DNA of 64,000 nt, from positions 2,356,001-2,420,000 of the forward strand of contig NZ_CP070950.1 in NCBI RefSeq assembly GCF_017084525.1, given 5' to 3'. A program made the position numbers and the translations under genes. The notes under the pieces are model-generated. The model saw nothing but the letters and a program-made list of their open reading frames with translations. It was not told where the DNA came from and did not search any database. Below, piece after piece: positions 53,929 to 62,206 of this stretch (positions are counted from its first letter, which is position 1; every line of letters starts with the position of its first letter). The DNA is from Conexibacter sp. SYSU D00693. Lineage in GTDB: Bacteria > Actinomycetota > Thermoleophilia > Solirubrobacterales > Solirubrobacteraceae.

Positions 53929-55157
53929 GCCGTCACCGCCAGCCGGTCGCGCTCGACGACGTCGACGAGCAGCCGCGCGGCGACCGCCGCCCCGTCCGTG
54001 CGGACGTGCGCCGCCACGGCGGCGGCGCGCTCACGCACCTCGGGCGCGAGCGCGACCTCCAGCGCCGCCGTGAGGGACGCGACGGTGGGCGCCGGGCCGT
54101 CGTGGGCGGCGCCGATGCCCAGGTCGGCGACGCGGCCGGCCCAGTAGGGCTGGTCGGCCGCCTGCGCGACGACGACCTGCGGGACGCCGGCGCGCGTCGC
54201 CGTGAGCGTCGTCCCCGCACCGCCGTGGTGGACCGCGGCGGCGACGCGGCCGAACAGCGCGGCCTGGTCGACCTCGCCCACGACGAGGACGTCGTCGCCC
54301 TCGACCGCCGTCAGGTCGGCCCAGCCGCGCAGCAGCACGGCGCGCCGGCCGTGGGCCCGGACCGCGGCGAGCGCGACCTGCGCCACGTCGGCGGCCGCGT
54401 GCATCGGCATGGAGCCGAAGCCGACGTAGACCGGCGGGTCGCCCGCGTCGAGGAACCGCTCGACCTCGGGCGCCAGCCTGCCGTCGCTCGGCGCGAACCA
54501 CGCGCCCGTCTGCACGATCTCCAGGCCCGGCGTGGGGATCCACGGGTCGAGCACCGGGTCGCTGGCCAGCCACGGCCGGTCACCCAGCACGTAGCCGCGC
54601 ACGTCGTCCACCGGCACGAGCCCGAGCGTCGCCCGGCTCGCGTTCAGGCCGTCGCGGAACAGGTCGTTGATCGCCTCGCGGTCGTGCCGCCACAGCACCC
54701 GGTGGTCGGTCTCGCCGGGCGGCAGCGGATGGCCCGGGTAGGCCAGCGGCCGCCGGTGGGCGGCGGGCAGCGTCAGCTGCTGGAAGGTCACCGACACCGC
54801 CGGCACACCGACCGCCTCGGCGACGCTCAGCGCGCCGGCCGCCGCCGGGACCATCCCGGTCGCCACGAGGGCGTCGGCGCCCTCGGCCACGGGGGCGATG
54901 GCCCGGACCTGATCCGCGACGATCTGCGCCGCCCGTTCGGGGATCGACGTCGGCGGCGGCGCGGCCCGCGTCAGCGCCCTAGCCGACGGTCCGACGCCGA
55001 CCAGGGCGACGCCGATGCCCGCCAGGCGCTCCACGAAGTCCTCGTCGGGCGGCGCGCACACCTGCACCTCCGCGCCCATCGCCTGCAGCTCCACCGCCAG
55101 CCCGACCAGCGGCTCCACATCTCCTCGCGACCCGTAGGTCGACAGCACGACTCGCAC
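53925..55157 (-). CDS. MGT/UGT-type glycosyltransferase
   Basis: 410 aa from a GTG at 55157, with GGAG 7 bases upstream. GT-B fold: the N-terminal domain opens [19 protein letters not shown], as in sterol and macrolide glycosyltransferases, and the C-terminal sugar-nucleotide domain holds [15 protein letters not shown] and the HHGGAGTT motif ([20 protein letters not shown]). It would transfer a sugar from UDP- or TDP-sugar to a hydrophobic aglycone. The 4-bp overlap with the FAD-monooxygenase gene implies one substrate for both enzymes. It is divergent from the alcohol dehydrogenase gene across 201 bp. Confidence 0.9.
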   Translation of the reverse strand: MRVVLSTYGSRGDVEPLVGLAVELQAMGAEVQVCAPPDEDFVERLAGIGVALVGVGPSARALTRAAPPPTSIPERAAQIVADQVRAIAPVAEGADALVATGMVPAAAGALSVAEAVGVPAVSVTFQQLTLPAAHRRPLAYPGHPLPPGETDHRVLWRHDREAINDLFRDGLNASRATLGLVPVDDVRGYVLGDRPWLASDPVLDPWIPTPGLEIVQTGAWFAPSDGRLAPEVERFLDAGDPPVYVGFGSMPMHAAADVAQVALAAVRAHGRRAVLLRGWADLTAVEGDDVLVVGEVDQAALFGRVAAAVHHGGAGTTLTATRAGVPQVVVAQAADQPYWAGRVADLGIGAAHDGPAPTVASLTAALEVALAPEVRERAAAVAAHVRTDGAAVAARLLVDVVERDRLAVTA

Positions 55158-55214
55158 GTTCAAGCTCCCATCGCTCGTAGGCCTGGACCCTTCGAGCGGG
55201 GCATGGTGAGGCAC

Positions 55215-55243
55215 GGTGGGGGGCTTGAATCAAGCCCCCCACC
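55215..55243. promoter_or_regulatory. 13-bp inverted repeat GGTGGGGGGCTTG / CAAGCCCCCCACC
   Basis: A perfect 13-bp inverted repeat with loop AAT in the gap between the divergent glycosyltransferase and dehydrogenase genes. Its centre supplies TTGAAT, the -35 of the dehydrogenase promoter. Because no gene ends here, it is more likely an operator than a terminator. Confidence 0.6.
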
Positions 55244-55253
55244 CGGCCATAAT
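55225..55253 (+). promoter_or_regulatory. Promoter upstream of alcohol dehydrogenase (TTGAAT, 17 bp, CATAAT)
   Basis: TTGAAT (55225-55230), 17 bases, CATAAT (55248-55253): the best -35/-10 pair in this gap. It would give a leader of about 100 bases. A TACCTT at 55345-55350, 8 bases before the ATG, could be a second, leaderless start. Confidence 0.55.
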
Positions 55254-55358
55254 CTGGACCCGGAGAGGAGAGCGGCGCCGTCTTGCGCCCCTTCGGCTCC
55301 AGGTCAGGCCGTCCCCGCGCAGCCCCAAGCGGACGCCGAGGTCCTACCTTCTGGTCCC

Positions 55359-56435
55359 ATGACCGAGACCAGCACGCGCGCCCCCTCGGGCGAGACGACC
55401 AGCGCCCGCGCCGTCGGCGCCCATGCCGCCGACGCCCCGCTCGAGGCGCTCGAGGTCCAGCGCCGCGCCGTCGGGCCCAAGGACGTCCGCATCGACATCA
55501 GGTTCTGCGGCATCTGCCACTCGGACATCCACTTCACCCGCGGCGAGTGGGGCGACGTGCCCTACCCCGCCGTCCCGGGCCATGAGATCGCGGGCGTCGT
55601 CGCGGAGGTCGGCCGCGAGGTCACGAAGTTCGCGCCAGGCGACCGCGTCGGCGTCGGCTGCATGGTCGACTCGTGCCGGGAGTGCGAGAACTGCCAGGCC
55701 GGCGACGAGCAGTACTGCATCCCCGGCAACACCCAGACCTACGGCTCGACGGACCGCGACGGGACGATCACCTACGGCGGCTACTCCGACCACGTCGTCG
55801 TCGACGAGGACTTCGTCCTGCGCATCCCGGACGGCCTCGAGCTCGACGCCGCCGCGCCGCTCCTGTGCGCCGGCGTCACCACCTACTCGCCGCTGCGCCA
55901 CTGGGAGGCCGGTCCGGGCACGCGCGTGGCCGTCGTCGGCCTCGGCGGCCTCGGCCACCTGGCGGTCAAGATCGCCAAGGCGATGGGCGCCGAGGTCATC
56001 GTCCTCTCGCAGTCGCTGCGCAAGAAGGACGACGGCCTGCGCCTCGGCGCCGACGGCTACTACGCCACGAGCGACAAGGCGACGTTCAAGGAGCTGCGCG
56101 GCTCGCTGGACCTGATCATCAACACCGTGAGCGCGGGCGTCGACATCGGGCGCATCCTGAACCTGCTCAAGAAGGACGGCACGCTCGTCAACGTCGGCGC
56201 GCCGCCCGAGCCGCTGCCGGTCCCGGCCTTCGGACTGATCATGCAGCGCCGCTCCTTCGCCGGGTCGCTCATCGGCTCCATCCGCGAGACCCAGGAGATG
56301 CTCGACTTCTGCGCCGAGCACGGGATCGCCGCGGAGATCGAGGTCATCCCGGCCTCGCAGGTCAACGAGGCGTGGGAGCGCGTCCTCAAGTCCGACGTCC
56401 GCTACCGCTTCGTCATCGACAGCTCGACGCTCTAG
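55359..56435 (+). CDS. Zinc-dependent NAD(P) alcohol dehydrogenase (cinnamyl alcohol dehydrogenase type)
   Basis: 358 aa, medium-chain dehydrogenase. Catalytic zinc ligands Cys50 ([11 protein letters not shown]), His75-Glu76 (PGHEIAG); structural zinc Cys106, 109, 112 and 120 ([15 protein letters not shown]). The cofactor motif is [19 protein letters not shown] and the block [20 protein letters not shown] is typical of YahK/AdhC-like, NADPH-preferring aldehyde reductases of the CAD group. The first 25 residues, Thr/Ala-rich, are longer than usual. Likely role: reduction of aromatic or aliphatic aldehydes in the cytoplasm. The gene has its own promoter region with a striking palindrome. Confidence 0.93.
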   Translation: MTETSTRAPSGETTSARAVGAHAADAPLEALEVQRRAVGPKDVRIDIRFCGICHSDIHFTRGEWGDVPYPAVPGHEIAGVVAEVGREVTKFAPGDRVGVGCMVDSCRECENCQAGDEQYCIPGNTQTYGSTDRDGTITYGGYSDHVVVDEDFVLRIPDGLELDAAAPLLCAGVTTYSPLRHWEAGPGTRVAVVGLGGLGHLAVKIAKAMGAEVIVLSQSLRKKDDGLRLGADGYYATSDKATFKELRGSLDLIINTVSAGVDIGRILNLLKKDGTLVNVGAPPEPLPVPAFGLIMQRRSFAGSLIGSIRETQEMLDFCAEHGIAAEIEVIPASQVNEAWERVLKSDVRYRFVIDSSTL

Positions 56436-56441
56436 CGCCGC

Positions 56442-57161
56442 CTAGCGCACGAGGGTGACCGCCGCGCGCAGCGTCCGCGAGACGTTGTTCGCGGCGTCGA
56501 TCGCCGAGACGGTCAGCCGGTAGCGCCCGCGGCGCAGGCGCTGGACGCCGAGCGTCGCGCGGTGGGTGCCGGCGGCGCGGTTCAGCGACCGGGTGAGGAC
56601 GCGCTGGGCCGACCGGCCGGGGCGCAGGCGCTCGACCCCGAGCTCCACGTCGGCGCGCTCGTCGAGGCGGAAGCGGACGGCGAGCTTGGAGCGGGCGCGC
56701 CTGGTCACCCGCAGGCGGTCGACGACCGGGCGGGTGTCGTCGGCCGCGGGGGACGTGCTCGTGGGGTCGGTCGTCGTGCCGGCGCCGTCCGCCGCGGGTG
56801 TGACGACGACGGTCCCGCGCATGGTCGGGTGGACCTTGCAGAGGTAGCGGTAGGTGCCCGGGGTGCGGAAGACCCAGCTGTAGCCGCGCCCCTGCGGCGC
56901 CGGCCGGACGCCCTGCGGGTCGGAGTCGAAGGCCTCGGCCTGACCGGGCTCGGCGGTGACCGAGTGGTTGCGGTCCAGGCCGGTCCACGTCCACAGGACC
57001 TCCTCGTTGGCCGCGATGGTGACCGACGAGGGCGAGAAGGCGTAGCCGCGGATCTCCACCGGGGCGAAGTGGTGCGCGGGGGCGACGGTGGTGGCGACGA
57101 GCGCTCCGCCGGTGGCGACCGGGAGCGCGAGGAGCGAAGCGAGGCGGGTCCGCATGCGCAT
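56442..57161 (-). CDS. Exported cupredoxin with Arg-rich C-terminal domain
   Basis: 239 aa from the ATG at 57161 (a second ATG lies at 57155). Signal sequence TRLASLLALPVATGGALVAT, with cleavage near APAHH. The cupredoxin domain (~35-120) holds all type I copper ligands: His66 (RNHSVTA), Cys108 and His111 (LCKVHPTM), Met114. Thus it is a plastocyanin-like electron carrier on the outer face of the membrane. A Thr/Ser linker (~125-145) leads to an Arg-rich beta-sandwich domain (VDRLRVTRRARSKLAVRF ... AAVTLVR) of the same type as in the PKD protein. A TATCGT box precedes the start by 5 bases. Divergent from a small secreted protein. Confidence 0.87.
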   Translation of the reverse strand: MRMRTRLASLLALPVATGGALVATTVAPAHHFAPVEIRGYAFSPSSVTIAANEEVLWTWTGLDRNHSVTAEPGQAEAFDSDPQGVRPAPQGRGYSWVFRTPGTYRYLCKVHPTMRGTVVVTPAADGAGTTTDPTSTSPAADDTRPVVDRLRVTRRARSKLAVRFRLDERADVELGVERLRPGRSAQRVLTRSLNRAAGTHRATLGVQRLRRGRYRLTVSAIDAANNVSRTLRAAVTLVR

Positions 57162-57166
57162 GCGCG

Positions 57167-57172
57167 ACGATA
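57167..57172 (-). promoter_or_regulatory. -10 box of cupredoxin gene (TATCGT)
   Basis: Minus-strand TATCGT, 5 bases from the ATG ending at 57161. It lies in the 19-bp gap to the divergent start at 57181. Confidence 0.45.
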
Positions 57173-57180
57173 CGCGGCCG

Positions 57181-57477
57181 ATGTCGCCGTCGCGCCTCCT
57201 GCTCCCCGTGGTCGTCGCCGCCGCCCTCGTCGCCGCGCCGGCCGCCGAGGCCACCCGCCCCGCCAAGGACTGCGGGACCGTGACGCTCGGCGTCAAGCGC
57301 TATCGCGTCAAGGAGGACGGCCCGGGGTGCCAGAACGCGCGGGCGGCGGCGTCGCGGTACCTGAAGAAGCGCGTCGCCCCGCGCGGGTGGACCTGCCAGC
57401 GGTTCCCCGACAAGCCGCGGCGCGTGCGCTTCACCTGCAACGCCGGCCAGCGGCTGTTCTTCGCCGTTCGCGTGTGA
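57181..57477 (+). CDS. Small secreted cysteine-containing protein
   Basis: 98 aa. MSPSRLLLPVVVAAALVAAP is a signal sequence with cleavage near AEA (residue 24). The mature ~74 residues have four cysteines (31, 50, 72, 86), enough for two disulfides, within the pattern CGTVTLGVKRYRVKEDGPGC and WTCQRFPDKPRRVRFTCNAG. I do not recognise a family; the layout suggests a compact, disulfide-stabilised domain. The stop overlaps the next start (GTGA), coupling it to the lipoprotein gene. It starts 19 bp from the divergent cupredoxin gene. Confidence 0.75.
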   Translation: MSPSRLLLPVVVAAALVAAPAAEATRPAKDCGTVTLGVKRYRVKEDGPGCQNARAAASRYLKKRVAPRGWTCQRFPDKPRRVRFTCNAGQRLFFAVRV

Positions 57478-58397
57478 GGGGCGCGGCTGCCGCGCTCCTC
57501 GCGGCGCTGTCGCTCGCCGCGGCCGGGTGCGGCGACGACGCCGGCGGCACCGGCAGCGCAGGTGCGGCGCGGTCGTCGTCGCTGGTCGACACGCGCGCCG
57601 AGCGGCCGTGGGTCAACGCCTTCGACGTGCTGCCGCGCAGCGGCGACCTGCTGCTCGCGACGAACCGCGGGCTGTTCCGCATCGCCGCCAACGGGTCGTC
57701 GGTCCGGCGCGTGCGCGGGCGGGTCCGCGACGCGGCCGGGACGTCCCCGGTCGGGACGTTCCTCTTCCTGCGCGCGATCGGCGGGCGGACGCTGCTGGGC
57801 TCCGGCCACCCGGACGACGAACGCGCGCTGCCGCCCTACCTGGGCCTGATCCGCTCCGAGGACGAGGGGCGGTCCTGGACGGTGGTGTCGCGCCTCGCCG
57901 AGGCCGACCTGCACCAGGTCCGCCTCGCCGGCCGCGAGCTGTACGCCTTCGACGCCGCGACGTCGTCGATGCTGCGCTCGCAGGACGGCGGCCGCACGTT
58001 CCAGGACTCCGCGCCGCCCGAGCCGCTGCTCGTCGACTTCGTCGTCGACCCGGCCGATCGCGACGTCCTCGTCGCCTCCGGCGAGAACGGGCTCTACCGC
58101 TCGCAGGACGGCGGGCGCCGTTGGCGCCGCCTCGAGCGCGACGTCTCCCCGCGCCTGGCCTGGCCTTCCGCCGACCGGCTGCTGCGCGCGGACCGCGACG
58201 GCCGCGTCCGCCGATCGGGCGACGGCGGCCGCACCTGGCACGACCTCGGCCGCGTCGACGGCGAGCCCGTCGCCCTGGCGGTCGGCCGCGGCGGCGAGCT
58301 GCTCCTGGCCCTCACCGACGGCACGGTCCTCGCGTCGTCCGACGGCGGCGCGACGTTCGAGACGCGCTTCACGCCGCCGACGCGCACGCCGCGGTGA
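57474..58397 (+). CDS. Asp-box beta-propeller lipoprotein
   Basis: 307 aa from a GTG that overlaps the previous stop. The start RGAAAALLAALSLAAAGCGD has a lipobox (AAGC) with Cys19 as the lipidation site. The mature protein carries repeated Asp boxes, each at a blade turn: SEDEGRSWTV, SQDGGRTFQD, SQDGGRRWRR, SGDGGRTWHD, SSDGGATFET. This is the F510_1955/BNR-type propeller seen in surface-anchored binding or glycosidase-like proteins; catalytic residues of sialidases are not evident. It likely works with the small secreted protein encoded upstream. The TGA stop is inside a palindromic repeat (58394-58426). Confidence 0.85.
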   Translation: MRGAAAALLAALSLAAAGCGDDAGGTGSAGAARSSSLVDTRAERPWVNAFDVLPRSGDLLLATNRGLFRIAANGSSVRRVRGRVRDAAGTSPVGTFLFLRAIGGRTLLGSGHPDDERALPPYLGLIRSEDEGRSWTVVSRLAEADLHQVRLAGRELYAFDAATSSMLRSQDGGRTFQDSAPPEPLLVDFVVDPADRDVLVASGENGLYRSQDGGRRWRRLERDVSPRLAWPSADRLLRADRDGRVRRSGDGGRTWHDLGRVDGEPVALAVGRGGELLLALTDGTVLASSDGGATFETRFTPPTRTPR

Positions 58398-58426
58398 GAA
58401 GAAAGGGACAGGCCCCTTCTTCTCAC
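58394..58426 (+). repeat. Palindromic repeat, copy 1 (GAAGAAAGGGACAG core)
   Basis: 33-bp hairpin: left arm GTGAGAAGAA-A-GGG and right arm CCC-C-TTCTTCTCAC, with one A.C mismatch and loop ACAGG. The lipoprotein TGA stop is in the left arm. Copy 2 lies 122 bp away in the same orientation. Confidence 0.8.
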
Positions 58427-58515
58427 GCCTCGCGCCACGAGGGCCAGAACCCGCTCAAGAGCAGGCTTTTTGCGCCGCGGGTGCCGGCGCGACCCGCAGG
58501 GCTTGAGGCGGGGTG

Positions 58516-58548
58516 GTGCGAAGAAAGGGACAGTCCCCTTCTTCTCAC
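58516..58548 (+). repeat. Palindromic repeat, copy 2 (GAAGAAAGGGACAG core)
   Basis: 33 bases differing from copy 1 at two positions (GTGCG for GTGAG, ACAGT for ACAGG). It lies in the 189-bp gap before the mutase stop. No gene is found between the copies; a TTTTT run at 58478 follows a very short inverted repeat and is not a convincing terminator. Confidence 0.8.
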
Positions 58549-58586
58549 GCGCAGAGGATGGACAGCCCGACCGCGTTGGCGTCCTC

Positions 58587-60248
58587 CTAGAAGACGGGGG
58601 TCTCGGTGTAGTCGCCCCAGACGTCTTGGAGGGCGTGGACGATCTCGCCTTCGGTGGCGTGGGCGCGGGCGCAGTCCAGGAGGATGGGCATGAGGTTCTG
58701 GTCGGTGGCGGCGGCGGCCCGCAGCTGCGCCAGGACGTCGGTGACGGCCTGGGAGTCGCGGCGGCCGCGGACGGCTTTGACGCGGTCGATCTGCTTGCGC
58801 TCCAGCGCCGGGTCGATCCTGAGGATCTCGATGGGCTGCTCGTCGACGTGCTGGAAGCGGTTGACGCCGACGACGACCCGGGAGCCGGCGTCGATGCGGT
58901 GCTGGAGCTCGTAGGAGGCGTCGGCGATCTCGCGCTGGGGGTAGTTCTCCTTGACGGCCTGGACCATGCCGCCGAGCTCGTCGATGCGCCGGAAGTAGTC
59001 ATAGGCCTGCGCCTCGAGCTGATCGGTCAACGCCTCCACGAAGTACGAGCCGCCCAGCGGATCGATCGTGTTCGTCACCCCGGTCTCATGCGCGATGACC
59101 TGCTGGGTGCGCAGCGCGATGCGCACCGCCTCCTCGGTGGGCAGCGCGAGCGCCTCGTCATAGGAGTTGGTGTGCAGCGACTGCGTCCCACCGAGCACGC
59201 CGGCCAGCGCTTCGATCGCGGTGCGGGTGATGTTGTTCAGCGGCTGCTGCGCGGTCAGCGACACCCCGGCGGTCTGGGTGTGAAAGCGCATCAACCACGA
59301 CTTCGGGTTCTTGGCCCCGAACGTCTCCTTGAGCTCGCGGGCCCAGATCCGCCGCGCGGCGCGGTACTTGGCGATCTCCTCGAAGAAGTCGATCTGCGCG
59401 TTGAAGAAGAACGACAACCTGGGCGCGAAGTCATCGACGTCCAGGCCCCGCTCCACCGCCTGCTCCACGTACGTCAGGCCGTCCTTGAGGGTGAACGCGA
59501 GCTCCTGCGCCGCCGTCGAACCCGCCTCGCGGATGTGGTAGCCCGAGATCGAGATCGGATGCCAGCGGGGCATCTCCGTCGAGCACCACTGCACCATGTC
59601 GCCGAGCAGTCGCATCCCCGCATCGACCGGAAAGCACCACTCCTTCTGCGCGATGTACTCCTTGAGGATGTCGGCCTGGATCGTCCCCCCAAGACGATCC
59701 GCCGGCACCCCGGACTTCTCCGCCGCCACGACGTAGAACGCCATCGCGATCGCCGCCGGCGCGTTGATCGTCATCGACACCGACACCTCACCGAGATCGA
59801 TCCCGGCGAACAGGTCCTGCATGTCATCCAGCGTGTCGACCGCCGTGCCCTCCCGCCCCACCTCACCCAGGCTGAGCGGCGAATCGCTGTCGTGGCCCAT
59901 CAACGACGGCATGTCAAACGCCGTCGACAACCCCGTCTGCCCATGATCGAGCAGGTAGTGGAAGCGCTCGTTGGTCTCCTCCGCCGTCCCGAACCCCGCG
60001 AACTGCCTGACCGTCCACAACCGCCCCCGGTACATCGACGGATACACCCCACGCGTGAACGGAAACGCCCCCGGCAACCCGATCTGGTCGCGCTCCGGGA
60101 GATCAGCCTCCGTGTACAACGGCCGAACCTCCTCCCCGGAGAGCGTCAGGAACTCCGCGTCCTGACGCTCCGGGGTGAGGTCGTAGAGGGCCTGCCAGTC
60201 GTCGAACGTCTGGGGCTGGGAGGGCGGTGCAGCGGAATAGGCGGACAT
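58587..60248 (-). CDS. Acyl-CoA mutase large subunit (methylmalonyl-CoA mutase family, no B12 domain)
   Basis: 553 aa: only the substrate-binding TIM barrel of coenzyme-B12-dependent mutases; the ~130-residue cobalamin-binding domain must be a separate protein, not in this window. Family blocks: [92 protein letters not shown]. Tyr73 matches the conserved Tyr89 of methylmalonyl-CoA mutase, but Gln201 stands where that enzyme has Arg207, which binds the substrate carboxylate; isobutyryl- and 2-hydroxyisobutyryl-CoA mutases have Gln there. Thus a non-dicarboxylic acyl-CoA is the more likely substrate. TTGCAC-17-GACCTT on the minus strand is a plausible promoter. Confidence 0.9.
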   Translation of the reverse strand: MSAYSAAPPSQPQTFDDWQALYDLTPERQDAEFLTLSGEEVRPLYTEADLPERDQIGLPGAFPFTRGVYPSMYRGRLWTVRQFAGFGTAEETNERFHYLLDHGQTGLSTAFDMPSLMGHDSDSPLSLGEVGREGTAVDTLDDMQDLFAGIDLGEVSVSMTINAPAAIAMAFYVVAAEKSGVPADRLGGTIQADILKEYIAQKEWCFPVDAGMRLLGDMVQWCSTEMPRWHPISISGYHIREAGSTAAQELAFTLKDGLTYVEQAVERGLDVDDFAPRLSFFFNAQIDFFEEIAKYRAARRIWARELKETFGAKNPKSWLMRFHTQTAGVSLTAQQPLNNITRTAIEALAGVLGGTQSLHTNSYDEALALPTEEAVRIALRTQQVIAHETGVTNTIDPLGGSYFVEALTDQLEAQAYDYFRRIDELGGMVQAVKENYPQREIADASYELQHRIDAGSRVVVGVNRFQHVDEQPIEILRIDPALERKQIDRVKAVRGRRDSQAVTDVLAQLRAAAATDQNLMPILLDCARAHATEGEIVHALQDVWGDYTETPVF

Positions 60249-60307
60249 CAGACAGTCGGAAGGTCGCACATCGCGCGAGGCGGTGCAACACGCCCAGGTG
60301 ACGGCGC

Positions 60308-61102
60308 CTACATCTGCTCCTGGGTCGGCATGACCGTGACCTGCTGGAGGTTCACCCGCCGCGGCAGGCCGGCGAGGTAGGTGACCACGGAGGCGATGTC
60401 CTGCGGCTGCAGGAGCTCCATCGTCTGCGCGGCGTCGGCCAGCCACGCCTTGCTGGCCTCGTCGGTCACGTGGCCCTGCAGCTCGGTCTCGGTGATGCCG
60501 GGCTCGATGGTGCTGACCCGCACGCCCTGAGCGCCGAGCTCGGCCCGCAGGGTGCGCGACAGGTGCGTCACGAACGCCTTGGTCGCCGAGTAGACGGCGA
60601 AGCCGGGGAAGATGTTCTGGGCGGCGATCGAGCTCGTGTTGATCAGGTCGGCCGTGCCGCCCGCCTGACCGGCCTCGACGAGCTGCGGGACGAACGCGCC
60701 GATCGTGTGCATGAGGCCGGTGACGTTGAGGTCGATCTGGTGCTGCCACTCGTCGCGCGGCTGCTGGGTGATCGGCCCCGGGAGCATGACGCCGGCGTTG
60801 TTGAACACGAGGTCGACGCGCCCGAGCTGCTCGCGCACGCGGGCGGCGACCGCGTCGGCCGCGTCCTGGTCGGTCACGTCGAGCTGATGAGCGACGACCT
60901 CGGCGCCGGTCGGGGCGAGCCGCTCGACGAGGGCGTCGAGGCGGTCCTTGCGACGGGCGAGCAGCGCGACCTTCGCGCCGGCGGCGGCGAGCGACTCGGC
61001 GGTGGCGGCGCCCATGCCGGAGGAGGCGCCGGTGATCACGGCGACGCGGCCCGTGAGGGGGCGCTGGTCGCTGGGGGTGTCGGCGGCGGTGAGCGTGGTC
61101 AT
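60308..61102 (-). CDS. Short-chain dehydrogenase/reductase (second)
   Basis: 264 aa from the ATG at 61102. Classical [11 protein letters not shown] at 24-31, NNAGVMLPG, catalytic serine in INTSSIAA and YxxxK in [10 protein letters not shown], with PGITETEL after it. The closing segment [18 protein letters not shown] is typical of oxidoreductases of the YdfG-like group. CAGCAT ends 7 bases before the start; an in-frame ATG at 61111 falls inside that box. The divergent gene encodes an XRE/MmyB-type regulator. This pairing of an SDR with an MmyB regulator is a common actinobacterial arrangement. Confidence 0.9.
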   Translation of the reverse strand: MTTLTAADTPSDQRPLTGRVAVITGASSGMGAATAESLAAAGAKVALLARRKDRLDALVERLAPTGAEVVAHQLDVTDQDAADAVAARVREQLGRVDLVFNNAGVMLPGPITQQPRDEWQHQIDLNVTGLMHTIGAFVPQLVEAGQAGGTADLINTSSIAAQNIFPGFAVYSATKAFVTHLSRTLRAELGAQGVRVSTIEPGITETELQGHVTDEASKAWLADAAQTMELLQPQDIASVVTYLAGLPRRVNLQQVTVMPTQEQM

Positions 61103-61140
61103 GGGCGCCATGCTGGGCGCGCCCACCGAGGCTCACAAGC

Positions 61141-61156
61141 GACGGGATCACCCGTC
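61141..61156. promoter_or_regulatory. Inverted repeat GACGGG-ATCA-CCCGTC
   Basis: Perfect 6-bp inverted repeat 16 bases before the main palindrome in the SDR/XRE gap; possible second operator. Confidence 0.4.
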
Positions 61157-61171
61157 GGCCGGCCGAACCTG

Positions 61172-61185
61172 GGTCCAGCTGGACC
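61172..61185. promoter_or_regulatory. Probable operator GGTCCAGCTGGACC
   Basis: Perfect 14-bp palindrome in the middle of the 132-bp gap between the SDR and XRE/MmyB genes. Its position suggests the XRE protein binds here to control both. Confidence 0.65.
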
Positions 61186-61234
61186 ACCCTCAGGGGCTGG
61201 ACATCGCGCCGGCGCGAGGCATGATGGAGCGGCG

Positions 61235-62098
61235 ATGTCGGCCAACCACGAGCTCCGCGAGTTCCTGCGCTCCCGCCGCGCGCGGCGCACCCCCGACGAG
61301 GTCGGGATGGCGCCGGGGCCGGGGCACCGCCGCGTCCCGGGGCTGCGCCGCGAGGAGGTCGCGCAGCTCGCCGGCGTGAGCGTCGACTACTACGTCCGCC
61401 TCGAGCAGGGGCGCGCCAGCAGCGTCTCGACGGACGTGCTCGAGGCGATCGCGCGGGCACTGTGCCTCGACGAGGCCGAGCGCGCGCACCTCCTCCACCT
61501 CGCCAAGCCGGTCCTCGCGCGGCGCCGCGGCCCGGACCCTGGCGGCCAGCGCGTGCGGCCGGGCGTCCAGCTGCTGCTCGACACCCTGCGCACGCCGGCG
61601 TTCGTCCTTGGGCGGCGCACCGACGTCCTGGCGACCAACGCCATGGCCCGCGCTCTGCTCTGCGACTTCGACGCCCTGGAGCCGCGCGAGCGCAACCACG
61701 CCCGGTGGGTGTTCCTCAACCCGGTGGCGCGGGAGCGCTACGTCGACTGGGAGGCGGTCGCGCGCGACAACGTCGCGGCCCTGCGCCTCGACGCCGGACG
61801 CTTCCCGGACGACGCCGTCCTCAACGAGCTCATCGGCGAGCTGAGCGTCAAGAGCCGCGAGTTCGCCGCCTGGTGGGCCCAGCACGACGTGGTGCGCCTG
61901 GCGCACGGGACCAAGGGCTACCGCCACCCGGTGGCTGGCGACGTCGAGGTCCAGTACGAGGCGCTCGACCTCCCCGCCGACCAGGACCAGACGCTCTTCG
62001 TCTACTCCGCGCCGGAGGGCAGCGCCTCCGCCAAGGGCCTGGACCTGCTCGCGAGCTGGATCGCCGAGCCGGCCGGGCCGGGTCTGCTCACGACCTGA
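61235..62098 (+). CDS. XRE-family regulator with MmyB-like ligand domain
   Basis: 287 aa. The N-terminal helix-turn-helix spans residues ~8-85: [19 protein letters not shown], then [20 protein letters not shown] and [21 protein letters not shown]. The remaining ~190 residues match the MmyB ligand-binding domain: [20 protein letters not shown]-like sequence, [47 protein letters not shown]. This regulator type senses small lipophilic molecules, possibly fatty acids. It is divergent from an SDR gene and a perfect palindrome lies between them. Two tandem hairpins follow its stop. Confidence 0.93.
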   Translation: MSANHELREFLRSRRARRTPDEVGMAPGPGHRRVPGLRREEVAQLAGVSVDYYVRLEQGRASSVSTDVLEAIARALCLDEAERAHLLHLAKPVLARRRGPDPGGQRVRPGVQLLLDTLRTPAFVLGRRTDVLATNAMARALLCDFDALEPRERNHARWVFLNPVARERYVDWEAVARDNVAALRLDAGRFPDDAVLNELIGELSVKSREFAAWWAQHDVVRLAHGTKGYRHPVAGDVEVQYEALDLPADQDQTLFVYSAPEGSASAKGLDLLASWIAEPAGPGLLTT

Positions 62099-62103
62099 GG
62101 CGG

Positions 62104-62144
62104 GCGCCGGCCAGCCGGCGCGCCTCGGCCAGGATCCGGCCGAG
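62104..62144. terminator. Tandem hairpins between convergent XRE and TetR genes
   Basis: Hairpin 1: GCGCCGGC (62104-62111) with GCCGGCGC (62114-62121). Hairpin 2: CTCGGCC (62124-62130) with GGCCGAG (62138-62144). Both are perfect and lie in the 108-bp gap between convergent genes; they should stop transcription from either side. Confidence 0.6.
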
Positions 62145-62206
62145 CCCCGGGTCGCCAGCGCGCCTCTCGGCCGTCCGGGGCGGGGCAGTGGCCCAGCCGC
62201 GGTGGC

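Noticed and set aside
58450-58500. T5 run after GCTCAAGAGC as an intrinsic terminator
   Set aside because: The stem has only 4 bp with a 2-base loop; the flanking 33-bp palindromes are much better candidates.
60249-60307. Cobalamin riboswitch before the B12-dependent mutase gene
   Set aside because: The gap is only 59 bases and no B12-box-like sequence is visible; too short for that aptamer.
58470-60380. A 636-codon plus-strand frame opposite the mutase gene
   Set aside because: The minus frame is a full-length mutase with catalytic-domain motifs; the plus frame shows only mirrored codon bias.
62088-62206. Possible small minus-strand gene reading [20 protein letters not shown] after the TetR gene
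   Set aside because: The frame is the out-of-phase continuation under the TetR gene, has no start of its own, and the DNA forms two clear hairpins between convergent genes.
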